Of a stretch of 53,924 nucleotides of DNA, positions 32,564 to 41,221 are shown piece by piece. The notes below the pieces were generated by a model. That model saw only the letters and a list, made by a program, of their open reading frames with translations, was not told the origin of the DNA and did not search any database. Source of the DNA: Acidobacteriota bacterium (GTDB lineage: Bacteria; Acidobacteriota; Blastocatellia; RBC074); assembly GCA_018269055.1 (NCBI GenBank), contig JAFDVI010000027.1, forward strand, positions 1 to 53,924, in the 5' to 3' direction. A program made the translations under genes and the position numbers. Positions within the stretch are counted from its first letter, which is position 1. Each line of letters opens with the position of its first letter.

Positions 32564-33418
32564 TTATTGCACACGATCCAGCAGTGTCAGTACTTCCGAC
32601 CGTACGGTTTTGCTGATTGCCCCCATCTGCGTTGAGACTTCTCCGAATTTTGCGTTTGGGTTGGCCTTTGCCCAGGCGGCGAACCACGAAGGGGTTCCTT
32701 CCAAATTCTCGAACTTATCGAAGAGTTGGACGGTCACAAAGCTGTACTCTTTATCGGTTCCGCTGGGGAATCGCACTCCAAAAACTGCCCAACCGCGCAT
32801 CGCTCCCTGATTGACGACTTCCTGCCAGTAAGGCTTGTAATACTTGCGTTCGTTGGCAACGTATTCGCCTGCCTTGCCAGGTTCGATGCGCTTGTAATCG
32901 AAGCGCACGTATTTGGCCGGTGCCGCGGAAGCCGCCGATCTTGGGTCTTCTGCTCCCGGCAATGCGAAATCAATCAGGGAAACGACCTCCGTCCGCACCA
33001 TCTTGCGCAGTAAACCGGTTTGCGCCGTCAACTCGGCGGCGTTTTTGCCAGGATGCGCTTTGGCGAAAACTTCGAGCGGGTAGCTGTTTTCCAGGTCTTT
33101 GAAGTTGTCGTGCAAGGTGACGGCAACGACATCGTATTCGCGTGCGGTTCCGCCCGGATAACGCACGCCCCACAATGCCCACGAACGAATGAGCTTGGCT
33201 TTGACGCGTTCACGGTGAATTGGCATCCAGACTTCCTGCTCCATCTTTCGGTAATCGGCATTCTTGCCTGGCTCAATTTTCATGTATTCCAGAACGGCGT
33301 ATTTTGGCGCTACGGGAGCTTGCGGCGGCGAGCTTTGCGCAAGACTGGCTGTTCCAAACATTGTCAAAATCAGCGAAACACAGATCGCCATTAGTAGAGT
33401 CGTGAGTTGTCTTTTCAT
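32564..33418 (-). CDS. Secreted tandem alpha/beta-barrel-like protein, paralogue B
   Basis: The 284-residue protein has a signal peptide (MKRQLTTLLMAICVSLILTMF...SLAQ) and an AGGAG site. Two repeats of ~115 residues are visible: YAVLEYMKIEPGKNADYRKMEQEVWMP...SWALWGVRYPGGTAREYDVV, and YVRFDYKRIEPGKAGEYVANERKYYKP...GWAVFGVRFPSGTDKEYSFV. Each ends with a DNFKDLENSYP or DKFENLEGTPS segment. The repeat structure indicates a pseudo-dimer in one chain. It lies between paralogue A and a small ORF, all with good ribosome sites, so a three-gene operon is likely. Confidence 0.65.
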   Translation of the reverse strand: MKRQLTTLLMAICVSLILTMFGTASLAQSSPPQAPVAPKYAVLEYMKIEPGKNADYRKMEQEVWMPIHRERVKAKLIRSWALWGVRYPGGTAREYDVVAVTLHDNFKDLENSYPLEVFAKAHPGKNAAELTAQTGLLRKMVRTEVVSLIDFALPGAEDPRSAASAAPAKYVRFDYKRIEPGKAGEYVANERKYYKPYWQEVVNQGAMRGWAVFGVRFPSGTDKEYSFVTVQLFDKFENLEGTPSWFAAWAKANPNAKFGEVSTQMGAISKTVRSEVLTLLDRVQ

Positions 33419-33433
33419 GGTGCGATTCTCCTC

Positions 33434-33643
33434 TTAGGTTATGGGCTGTTGTGGAGAGGTTGATGGTCTGCGCCAACCGCTCAGTTTTTGGTATGACAGT
33501 AAGCCGATGGCCGATTTGGCATGCGATCCAAGCTGCAAAATCACCTCGCCGATCGCTACAATTTCTAACACCGGCAGGATCAGGTTCATGGCCGTCAAAC
33601 TTTTGTGCCAGAGCATTCGATCGCTTCCAATTTGGTCTTTCAT
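33434..33643 (-). CDS. Possible small membrane protein (69 residues)
   Basis: ATG 33643 has GGAG at good spacing and reads MKDQIGSDRMLWHK..., with a hydrophobic stretch AMNLILPVLEIVAIGEVILQL long enough for one membrane pass. The stop lies 15 bases before paralogue B. No family recognised. Support is the ribosome site, membrane segment and operon position. Confidence 0.45.
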   Translation of the reverse strand: MKDQIGSDRMLWHKSLTAMNLILPVLEIVAIGEVILQLGSHAKSAIGLLSYQKLSGWRRPSTSPQQPIT

Positions 33644-34013
33644 GATGTTCTCCGAAGTGAAATGGGCTGGTTTGTGTTGACGCACGTTTCCCAGCACGGA
33701 GGTTTGGTTAATCCGCCTACTGTCGTTCACAAATCGCTTCGTTGAGTCTCGGTTTCTATGCTTTCAGCTTTCACTTGGATAAGGCGCAGAATGGTTCCGG
33801 AAACCGCCAATCTCTCAAAAAAATTTGAAAAATAACTGCTGCCTGTTTTGGAAGTGGTGTTAGTTGTGAATTTTTTACAGCCAGCTATTTTCAGTACTTT
33901 TGGCACTGAAAATAGCTCAAGTGAAAGAGCTGTGGTAAATTCGCGCCAAGCTCGCAGATCATCCGTATTGCGAATCCAGGTCAAACTCGATAAATCAAGG
34001 CAGGTTAAAAGAA
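33644..34013. other. Divergent intergenic region before the sigma-kinase pair
   Basis: This 370-base stretch holds promoters for the minus-strand paralogue operon and the plus-strand sigma factor. It contains a 13-bp inverted repeat at 33883-33917 and no convincing gene. Confidence 0.45.
33883..33917. promoter_or_regulatory. 13-bp inverted repeat upstream of ECF sigma factor
   Basis: AGCTATTTTCAGT (33883-33895) pairs perfectly with ACTGAAAATAGCT (33905-33917), 9-base loop, ~100 bases before the sigma factor ATG. No T-tract follows on the plus strand. It may be an operator, an attenuator, or the end of an unseen minus-strand leader. Confidence 0.5.
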
Positions 34014-34595
34014 ATGGCTTCTGGCACACACGAAGTCACGCAATTGCTTCTGGCGTGGAACAACGGCGATGAAGGGGCACTGGCGCAATTGGTTCCCTTG
34101 GTTGAACGGGAGTTACACAGTCTGGCCCAAGCTTATCTGCGCCGCGAATCGGCAGGCAACACCTTGCAACCGACGGCGCTGATTAACGAAGCCTGGATGA
34201 GATTGATTGACTGGAAAAATGTCGAATGGCAAAACCGCGCGCACTTTTTTGGCGTGGCGGCGGGGATGATGCGGCGCGTATTGGTGGATCACGCGCGGCG
34301 GCGCAAAGCGCTGAAACAGGGGGGCGGCGCAATGCTGGTTTCGCTGACGCAGGCAGGGGCCGCTTCCGATGATCAAACTGCCGACATCATTGCTCTGAAT
34401 GACGCCCTGAACACCTTATCCACCTTCGACGAACGCAAAAGCCAGATCGTCGAATTGCGTTTTTTCGGCGGCCTGACCGAAGAAGAAACCGCCGAAGTCC
34501 TGAAAATTTCCCTGCGAACCTTGCAGCGTGAATGGAGCATGGCCCGCGCCTGGCTTTATCACCAATTGAACAAAGATCAAAAAGACAACTGCTGA
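34014..34595 (+). CDS. ECF-like sigma factor (PF07638/TIGR02999 type)
   Basis: The 193-residue protein matches the Acidobacteria/Planctomycetes sigma-70 ECF family: VTQLLLAWNNGDEGALAQLVPLVERELHSLAQAYLRRE, the signature TLQPTALINEAWMRLIDW, RAHFFGVAAGMMRRVLVDHARRRKA, then region 4 VELRFFGGLTEEETAEVLKISLRTLQREWSMARAWLY. These sigma factors are typically encoded beside a Ser/Thr kinase that may activate them, as here: the kinase ATG is two bases after this stop. Confidence 0.93.
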   Translation: MASGTHEVTQLLLAWNNGDEGALAQLVPLVERELHSLAQAYLRRESAGNTLQPTALINEAWMRLIDWKNVEWQNRAHFFGVAAGMMRRVLVDHARRRKALKQGGGAMLVSLTQAGAASDDQTADIIALNDALNTLSTFDERKSQIVELRFFGGLTEEETAEVLKISLRTLQREWSMARAWLYHQLNKDQKDNC

Positions 34596-34597
34596 CT

Positions 34598-37500
34598 ATG
34601 ACACCCGAACGTTGGCGCCAGATTGAAAAGCTCTATCACGCGACATTGGCGCTCCCGTCAAATGAACGCGCAGATTTTCTGGCAGAAGCCTGCGCAGGCG
34701 ATAAGCCCCTGCAGGATGAAGTCGAATTGTTGTTGGGCGCAGATGATGACGCTGGAAGTTTTCTGGCCAGACCTGCGTTGCACACCGAAGCCAAACACCT
34801 GGTCCACGAACAAAAAACAATGCAGGTAGGTAAACGGATCAATCGTTACCAAATCGTTTCTCGAATCGGCGAAGGCGGAATGGGAGAAGTCTGGCTGGCC
34901 GAAGACAACAATTTGGGACGGCAAGTGGCGATCAAATTATTACCCGCCATTTACACAGGCGATGCCGACCGATTGCGCCGATTTGAACAGGAAGCTCGTG
35001 CAGCTTCGGCGCTCAATCATCCGAACATAATCACCGTTCACGAAATCGGAGAAGTTGACGGGCTGCATTATCTGGTGACGGAATACGTCAAAGGCCAAAC
35101 GTTGCGTCAACGCCTGACGGAAGGGCGTATTAATGCTGTACAGACGCTGGAAATCGCTGAACAAATTGCCGAAGCCCTAGCGGCCGCTCACGGCGCGGGC
35201 ATCATCCACCGTGACATCAAGCCTGAAAATGTCATGATTCGGCGTGATGGTTATGTCAAGGTTCTGGATTTCGGCTTGGCCAAACTGACGGTGTATCCGG
35301 GCCTCGACTCTGGCTCGCTTTCCCAAATGGACACGCTACGCGCAGCCAATACCAACTCCGGCGTAATTCTGGGAACTCCACGATATATGTCGCCGGAACA
35401 GGCGCGCGGGATGAAAGTGGACTCCCGCACAGACCTTTTCAGCCTGGGCACCCTGCTTTATGAATTACTGACCGGAAACCCGCCGTTCACTGGAGAAACG
35501 CTGAGCGATGTGATCGCCGCCATCCTGATGATTACGCCGCAGCCTTTGGCCGAAGCTGCGCCGGAAACTCCGCGGGAGTTGCAAACCATCATCGGCAAAT
35601 TGCTGGAGAAAAAACCTGAGCAGCGTTATCAAACTGCAGATGAACTGCTGTCAGACTTGCAAGAGTGCAAGACTGATTTGCAGATCAGCGCTCGACTGGA
35701 ACACAGGCTGCACATCAGCGGTCAGCAAACAGCGGTGCTGCCGTCAACGAACCAACCACGAGCGGCGTGGCAAACTCCAAAAGTCTGGCTGACCGCCGTG
35801 CTCTTGCTTGGATTGATTGGCGCAGGCGCATGGTGGTTGGCCAGTCATAAGGGTTCTTCTCTTTCCGCTCCAATCATCTGGCCAGTGAAAACAATGATCA
35901 ACTGGCGTTCTTCAATCCATGAAGGAAATTCGGACTACAGGTTTTCACCCAATAGTGAGTTCATTGCTTTTTCAGCAGCGCGCAATGGACGATCACAAAT
36001 CTTTGTCAACCAAACCGGCGAAGATCATCCTGTACAAGTCACCAATGACGAATGGGACAACAGTACTCCAATCTGGTCGCCGGATGGCCGAGACTTGGCC
36101 TACATTTCCAGCCGAAGACAACATTTGACCATTTGGCGTATGCGGGCTTTTGGCGGATCACCAATATTGGTCGCCTCGCCTGAGTTACCCAGCATCAGCT
36201 TGCGTAGCTGGTCGCCCGACGCTTCTACCGTTTACATCGAATCAAACAAGCAACTTTTGGCATTAGACTTAGCCACGGGAAAAACACGCACAATCATGCT
36301 TGCCGAAGACAACCAGAGTGCGGAAGGCTTCAGCGTCTCCCCCGATGGGAAGAGAATTGCTTATGTTAGAAATCAAAATAGCCTTTGGATCAATACCATT
36401 GGCACGCAGTCTCAAACACTAATCGTCAATGCTAAGAATATAGAAGGTTCCCCGGCGCCGGTCTGGCACCCGAATGGCAATCATATATTTTATTCCTCAT
36501 TGAGTAACGATGTGATGCAGCTTTTTGTCGCCAGCTTGGACGGTACCCCGCCTCAGCAACTAACTTTTGGAGAAAGCGATTATCGAGTTGCAGATGTTGC
36601 CAAGGCAGCAAAAGGCGTCAGAATTCTGTGCAGTACCTTTCGGGATGAAGCTGATTTGTGGCGCGTTGATCTGGCAACAGGCAAGGAAGAGCAATTGACA
36701 TCCGACCTCAGCTTTGATCTTTGGCCGGCTGTTTCGCCGAATGGCCGCACATTCGCATATCAAAGAATCAGCCTACGTGAACCAACCCAGATGGTTAATC
36801 TTCTGAAGAGCGACCTTGTCATTCAAACCAAGGAGGCAGAAAGTCGCCCAAGACAGCTTGCTAGCGATGCACTCAAACTTGCTTGGGCATCCGATGGAAA
36901 GCAACTAGCCTTTTTACGTTTGGAGAACAACACCACCAACATATATGTAGTTAATTCCGAAGGCGGCAAGGTAATCCCAGTTACTCAGGGGGGAGTACAG
37001 CGAAGCTCTTATAGCCCTCTTCCGAATCAGAGCAGCCAACCACATGACTTTAGTTGGGCGCACGGCAGTAATCGGATCGCCTATGGCTGGAATGATAAAA
37101 CACAATCGCAAATGCGCTTGGTTACAGTTGGAGGCTCTAACGAAACGACATCTATTCATACCTCAACGCCGAAAGATTGGTTTTATTGCCCGACTTGGTC
37201 ACCTACCGACCAGCAACTTGCATTTATATTATCTTCTCGCGTAAAGGGTAAAGCCACTTGGGGATTATGGGTGGCAGAACTGGCAAAAGGACAAACGAAG
37301 CAGGTTTTCCAATCCGAATCTGCCTTGAGATTACTAGGATGGTCAGAATCCGGTCAAGAGTTATGGTTGGCTTATGACAAGGATCAACCTTTGCTAAAAC
37401 CGGGGTATAGCACCATACAAGTTTCGCAGTTCTCACTTAAACAACAGCAGATCATAACCAATTTAACACTTCAGTCGGCATACCTCTATAACACTTACCT

Positions 37501-37720
37501 TTCTCCTAACAGGCGGTTCATCAGCTTCACGACTCAGCAAAATGAACGCGATATCCTTTGGATAATACCGACCATAGGCGGCGCTTCCAGAAAACTAACT
37601 AGCGGCAACGAGGCTCGCGTCTACTTTTCCAGCTTGGCTTGGTCGCCGGATAGCCGGGAAATCTATTTTGGAAAACAGGTGAGCTGGCAACTGCTTTCAA
37701 TGATAGATGGATACAAATAA
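34598..37720 (+). CDS. Ser/Thr protein kinase with membrane segment and TolB/WD40-like propeller
   Basis: MTPERWRQIEKLYHA at 34598 gives 1,040 residues. A ~70-residue N-terminal helical region (ERADFLAEACAGDKPLQDEVELLLGADDD) is common in acidobacterial kinases. The kinase domain has the Gly loop GEGGMGEVWLAED, Lys113, HRD at 204-206 in IIHRDIKPENVMI, DFGLAKL at 224-230, and SPEQARG. One membrane helix (VWLTAVLLLGLIGAGAWWLAS) puts the C-terminal ~600 residues outside: a TolB/WD40-like propeller with WSPDG/SPNG blade motifs. It probably senses an envelope ligand and phosphorylates the adjacent sigma factor. Confidence 0.93.
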   Translation: MTPERWRQIEKLYHATLALPSNERADFLAEACAGDKPLQDEVELLLGADDDAGSFLARPALHTEAKHLVHEQKTMQVGKRINRYQIVSRIGEGGMGEVWLAEDNNLGRQVAIKLLPAIYTGDADRLRRFEQEARAASALNHPNIITVHEIGEVDGLHYLVTEYVKGQTLRQRLTEGRINAVQTLEIAEQIAEALAAAHGAGIIHRDIKPENVMIRRDGYVKVLDFGLAKLTVYPGLDSGSLSQMDTLRAANTNSGVILGTPRYMSPEQARGMKVDSRTDLFSLGTLLYELLTGNPPFTGETLSDVIAAILMITPQPLAEAAPETPRELQTIIGKLLEKKPEQRYQTADELLSDLQECKTDLQISARLEHRLHISGQQTAVLPSTNQPRAAWQTPKVWLTAVLLLGLIGAGAWWLASHKGSSLSAPIIWPVKTMINWRSSIHEGNSDYRFSPNSEFIAFSAARNGRSQIFVNQTGEDHPVQVTNDEWDNSTPIWSPDGRDLAYISSRRQHLTIWRMRAFGGSPILVASPELPSISLRSWSPDASTVYIESNKQLLALDLATGKTRTIMLAEDNQSAEGFSVSPDGKRIAYVRNQNSLWINTIGTQSQTLIVNAKNIEGSPAPVWHPNGNHIFYSSLSNDVMQLFVASLDGTPPQQLTFGESDYRVADVAKAAKGVRILCSTFRDEADLWRVDLATGKEEQLTSDLSFDLWPAVSPNGRTFAYQRISLREPTQMVNLLKSDLVIQTKEAESRPRQLASDALKLAWASDGKQLAFLRLENNTTNIYVVNSEGGKVIPVTQGGVQRSSYSPLPNQSSQPHDFSWAHGSNRIAYGWNDKTQSQMRLVTVGGSNETTSIHTSTPKDWFYCPTWSPTDQQLAFILSSRVKGKATWGLWVAELAKGQTKQVFQSESALRLLGWSESGQELWLAYDKDQPLLKPGYSTIQVSQFSLKQQQIITNLTLQSAYLYNTYLSPNRRFISFTTQQNERDILWIIPTIGGASRKLTSGNEARVYFSSLAWSPDSREIYFGKQVSWQLLSMIDGYK

Positions 37721-37891
37721 GTTTTTTTGCAGTGGCGGGTTTGAATACCAGAGTTCGCATGTATGGTTGAAAGCAAATAGTTCTACCAGACGGAAAGAAT
37801 AGTGCAACATCTGCCTTTGCTGTAGTTGTGCATAACGTCATTCCGTTATGTTTGAATTCCCATAATCCCAAAACCAACAAGGAGCAAAACA

Positions 37892-38377
37892 ATGCAAACG
37901 AATTACCCCTCCAAACGCAAGTCCTTGGCACTACCATTAACGATCGGCCTGGCGCTGACAATTACTGGTTGGACGCTGGCCCACACAACGAAACCGACAA
38001 CACCGTTTTCGTCATTGGCCTCTCAATCCACAGCCAAACCTGCTGACAGCAAAGACCCCTTGGTAAAAAAAGTGATTGCGGCTTTAGCGAAACAGTCCAA
38101 ATTGAAAGGAGAAAAAATTCAGGTCGAATCGGCGAGTGAAGGGAAAGTTCGCCTGACCGGCAGCACTAGCCATCAGACCAAACGCTCCCTCGCAATTGAG
38201 ACTGCAGAGAAAGTTGCCGGAAAGGGGAATGTGATTAGTGAGCTTGTCTCCTCTTGCGGAAATCAAGTCTGTAATGAAAATTGCTGCTGTTCAATGGACA
38301 GAAATAATGTGCTGCAATGCCAATGCCAGCCACAGGCTTGCCCAACACCGAAACCAAAATCTAAAAAGGCAGATTAA
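37892..38377 (+). CDS. Secreted BON-domain protein with cysteine-rich C-terminus
   Basis: The 161-residue protein has an AAGGAG site and a signal peptide (LALPLTIGLALTITGWTLA). Residues ~50-112 are BON-like (DPLVKKVIAALAKQSKLKGEKIQVESASEGKVRLTGSTSHQTKRSLAIETAEKVAGKGNVISEL). The last ~45 residues contain eight cysteines in CGNQVCNENCCCSMD and QCQCQPQACP, then a Lys-rich end. BON domains bind phospholipid or stabilise outer-membrane structures. The Cys cluster could hold a metal or disulfide knot. I know of no such fusion. A hairpin follows at 38469. Confidence 0.7.
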   Translation: MQTNYPSKRKSLALPLTIGLALTITGWTLAHTTKPTTPFSSLASQSTAKPADSKDPLVKKVIAALAKQSKLKGEKIQVESASEGKVRLTGSTSHQTKRSLAIETAEKVAGKGNVISELVSSCGNQVCNENCCCSMDRNNVLQCQCQPQACPTPKPKSKKAD

Positions 38378-38468
38378 TTTGCCTTTCAAAAATCCTGGCC
38401 TGTTCCCTTGTGAGACCGGTATGAAGTAAAAGACCTTTTCGCAGCCGAATGGATCCACTCTGACAGCC

Positions 38469-38492
38469 ATGCTCTTCATTTCTGAAGAGCAT
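38469..38492. terminator. Hairpin between convergent genes
   Basis: ATGCTCTTC (38469-38477) pairs perfectly with GAAGAGCAT (38484-38492), 6-base loop. No strong T-tract on either strand, so it is only a likely terminator. Confidence 0.5.
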
Positions 38493-38515
38493 GGAATATT
38501 TGGCGAAGGCTTAGC

Positions 38516-39973
38516 TCAACTGACCTGCAAATGCTCAAAACCTTTTTTGTGTTCGCGGCACATTTTCTGTGCGGGTATAGCTTTGCCCGGATTGCACAGG
38601 CCAAGCGGGTTAAACACACTTTTGACCGCCAGCATCGCGTCCAGCGAAGCCTGATCGAAAATCATCGGCATGTAATCAATCTTATCCACGCCGACGCCGT
38701 GTTCGCCTGTGATCGAACCGCCCGTGTCTACGCACAGTTTCATGATTTCCTTGCTGGCGGCGTGAACGCGCGCAACTTCGTCGGCGTTGCGCCCGTCGTA
38801 ATTCAGATTTGGATGCAGATTGCCATCACCAGCGTGAAAGACGGTTGAGAGCTTCAGTTTGTACTTGGCTCCGATAGCATAAATTCCGGCCAGCGTTTCC
38901 GGCAATTTCGTGCGCGGAACGACGGCGTCTTGCACCAGCAAGTCAGGGCTAACCCGTCCCAAGGCCCCAAACGCTCCTTTGCGTCCTGCCCACAATTTTT
39001 TGCGCTCGGTTTCATCGCGCGCTTCGCGGACGGTGCGGGCATTGTGTTGAAAGCAGATTTCCGCTGCGCGCTTGGCTTGGGTATCCAGCCCGGCTTTCAA
39101 TCCATCGAGTTCAACGATCAAACAGGCTGCTGCATCGCGCGGATACCCGGCGGCATAAATCGAATCTTCGACTGCGTTGATCGTTACAATATCAATCATC
39201 TCAAGCGCTGCAGGCAACATTCCGGCGGCGATGATTGCTGAAACGGCTCGGCTGGCGTCATTGATGTCCAAAAAGTCCGCTAACAAAGTGATGACCAATT
39301 GCGGATTGCGCGTCAGCCGCACAGTGACTTTGGTCGTGATGCCCATCGTGCCTTCGCTGCCGACAAAGGTTCCCAGCAAATCGTAGCCAATTGTATCGGC
39401 TCCGGCGCCGCCAAAGTTGACGACTTCGCCGGTCGGCAGCACAACTTCGACACCCAGAATGTGATTGGTCGTCGAACCATACTTCAAACAATGCGGGCCG
39501 CCCGCGTTTTCGGCGACGTTGCCACCGATGGTGCAGGAAGTTTGTGACGAAGGGTCGGGCGCGTAATGGTACCCGCGCGCGGCAACGGCTTGCGTCAATC
39601 GAACGTTGATCAATCCCGGCTGCACGACGGCTCGGCGGTTGGCGTAATCCACTTCCAGAACCCGATTCATCCGCGCCATTTCGATGGTCACGGAGCGTTC
39701 GCCTTTTTCGCAACCCGTTGCAATCGCGCCGGAACTTAGGCCTGTGCCCGCGCCGCGCGGCCCAAACGGAACGCCGTTTTCGCTCAAGTATTTGACGATC
39801 CACGAAACCTGTTCGGTCGTGCGCGGAAAAACCACAGCCAGCGGACGCGATTTGTGCGTCGTCATCGCGTCGCATTCGTACACCATCAGTTCGGCGTCCT
39901 CTGCGGCGACGGCGTCTTTGCCCAACACTTCGCGCAATCGCGCGACGATCTTTGCTTCCAGTTGTTCGGCCAT
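38516..39973 (-). CDS. glcD: FAD-linked oxidase, glycolate/D-lactate dehydrogenase subunit GlcD-like
   Basis: The 485-residue protein has the VAO-type FAD domain: RPLAVVFPRTTEQVSWIVKY, the pyrophosphate loop FGPRGAGTGLSSGA, TIGGNVAENAGGPHCLKYG, and VGSEGTMGITTKV. The cap/C-terminal domain has VFHAGDGNLHPN and ITGEHGVGVDKIDYM, both typical of GlcD. It oxidises a 2-hydroxyacid, probably glycolate or D-lactate. GlcE and the Fe-S subunit GlcF are not adjacent, so it either works with distant partners or alone. Orientation is convergent with the BON gene. Confidence 0.88.
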   Translation of the reverse strand: MAEQLEAKIVARLREVLGKDAVAAEDAELMVYECDAMTTHKSRPLAVVFPRTTEQVSWIVKYLSENGVPFGPRGAGTGLSSGAIATGCEKGERSVTIEMARMNRVLEVDYANRRAVVQPGLINVRLTQAVAARGYHYAPDPSSQTSCTIGGNVAENAGGPHCLKYGSTTNHILGVEVVLPTGEVVNFGGAGADTIGYDLLGTFVGSEGTMGITTKVTVRLTRNPQLVITLLADFLDINDASRAVSAIIAAGMLPAALEMIDIVTINAVEDSIYAAGYPRDAAACLIVELDGLKAGLDTQAKRAAEICFQHNARTVREARDETERKKLWAGRKGAFGALGRVSPDLLVQDAVVPRTKLPETLAGIYAIGAKYKLKLSTVFHAGDGNLHPNLNYDGRNADEVARVHAASKEIMKLCVDTGGSITGEHGVGVDKIDYMPMIFDQASLDAMLAVKSVFNPLGLCNPGKAIPAQKMCREHKKGFEHLQVS

Positions 39974-40016
39974 TGGTTCGGATTCCTTTTGCCTAAACCA
40001 AGCCTGAAAACTTTTC

Positions 40017-40100
40017 GACAGGATTTACAGGATTCGACAAGATCAAAAACCGGAATCAGCCAATTCGCCGCCAATCCTGTTCAATCTTGTAAATCCTGTC
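40017..40100. repeat. Palindromic element of ACAGGATTT units between glcD and moaA
   Basis: The 27-base arm at 40017-40043 (GACAGGATTTACAGGATT...) is an imperfect inverse of the arm at 40074-40100 (...TTGTAAATCCTGTC), with a 30-base centre. It fills most of the divergent promoter space between the two genes. Confidence 0.85.
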
Positions 40101-40209
40101 TATTTTTCAACCGTCTGAATGTTTTCCTGCTCCGGTTCAGTTGAGTGTTTTTGTGACTTCCGATGGGCGGCTGGTAGAATACTTGCCGGACAATTCCAAA
40201 GGCAAGCTT

Positions 40210-41208
40210 ATGAATTCAATTGTGCTCAAAGACAGTTTTGGCCGCACTATCCGGGATTTGCGGATTTCCATCACCGACCGATGCAACTTCCGCTGCTTTT
40301 ATTGCATGCCGACCGAGGCGATGGAGTGGAAACCGAAGCCGGAAATCCTGACTTACGAAGAGATCATCGTGCTGGCAGAAGTTTTCGTCTCGCTCGGCGT
40401 CAACAAACTTCGCGTGACCGGCGGCGAACCAATGTTGCGACGCGATCTGGAAAGTCTGGTTGAACGGCTAGGCGCGATTCATGGCATTGTCGATCTGGCG
40501 ATGACCACGAACGCGCACTTTTTGCGTGGACGCGCCGAAGCCTTGAAACGCGGCGGTTTGCAACGCATCACTATCAGTTTGGATTCGCTGACGCCGGAGC
40601 GGTTTTCGCTGCTCACCGGGCGCAATGAGCTTGAGCGTGTGCTGGATGGGATTGACGCCGCGCTGGAAGCTGGACTCCATCCCGTCAAAGTCAATTGCGT
40701 AATGATGCGCGGCATCAACGACGATCAGGCAATCCACTTCGCCGAATTCGCTCGAACGAAAGGCGTCCATGTCCGTTTCATCGAATTTATGCCGCTGGAC
40801 AACGGCAAAGTCTGGAAGCGCGAAATGGTCGTTCCGGGCGAAGAAACGCGCGCCCGTATTCAGGAAGTCTTTCCTCTCGAACGCGTCAAATCCGAAAACC
40901 TGAGCGAGACAGCGCGGCGCTGGCGCTTTGCCGATGGAGCGCCCGGCGAACTTGGCTTCATCAATCCCGTCACGCAACCCTTCTGCGGTCATTGCAGCCG
41001 CATTCGCCTAACTGCTGACGGACAGATTCGCACCTGTCTGTTTTCCAACGTCGAACACAATATCAAGGCCTTGCTCCGGCAAGGAGCAACGCGCGATGAC
41101 TTGATTGATTTCATCGCCGCAACGATTGAGAAAAAGGAAGAGCGCCACCACATTAACGATCCGGAGTTTGTGCAACCATTGAGAACAATGTCTTGTATCG
41201 GTGGTTAG
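40210..41208 (+). CDS. moaA: GTP 3',8-cyclase (molybdopterin synthesis)
   Basis: MNSIVLKDSFGR at 40210 (AAAGG upstream) gives 332 residues. The radical-SAM cluster is Cys25/Cys29/Cys32 in DRCNFRCFYC. The second 4Fe-4S cluster lies in PFCGHCSRIRLTADGQIRTCLFS. The SAM-binding GGEPMLR and the terminal double Gly (CIGG), needed for activity in the family, are present. It converts GTP to 3',8-cyclo-7,8-dihydro-GTP. No other moa gene is in the window. A Uma2 gene follows after 13 bases. Confidence 0.96.
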   Translation: MNSIVLKDSFGRTIRDLRISITDRCNFRCFYCMPTEAMEWKPKPEILTYEEIIVLAEVFVSLGVNKLRVTGGEPMLRRDLESLVERLGAIHGIVDLAMTTNAHFLRGRAEALKRGGLQRITISLDSLTPERFSLLTGRNELERVLDGIDAALEAGLHPVKVNCVMMRGINDDQAIHFAEFARTKGVHVRFIEFMPLDNGKVWKREMVVPGEETRARIQEVFPLERVKSENLSETARRWRFADGAPGELGFINPVTQPFCGHCSRIRLTADGQIRTCLFSNVEHNIKALLRQGATRDDLIDFIAATIEKKEERHHINDPEFVQPLRTMSCIGG

Positions 41209-41221
41209 GGGAGTAATCCGT

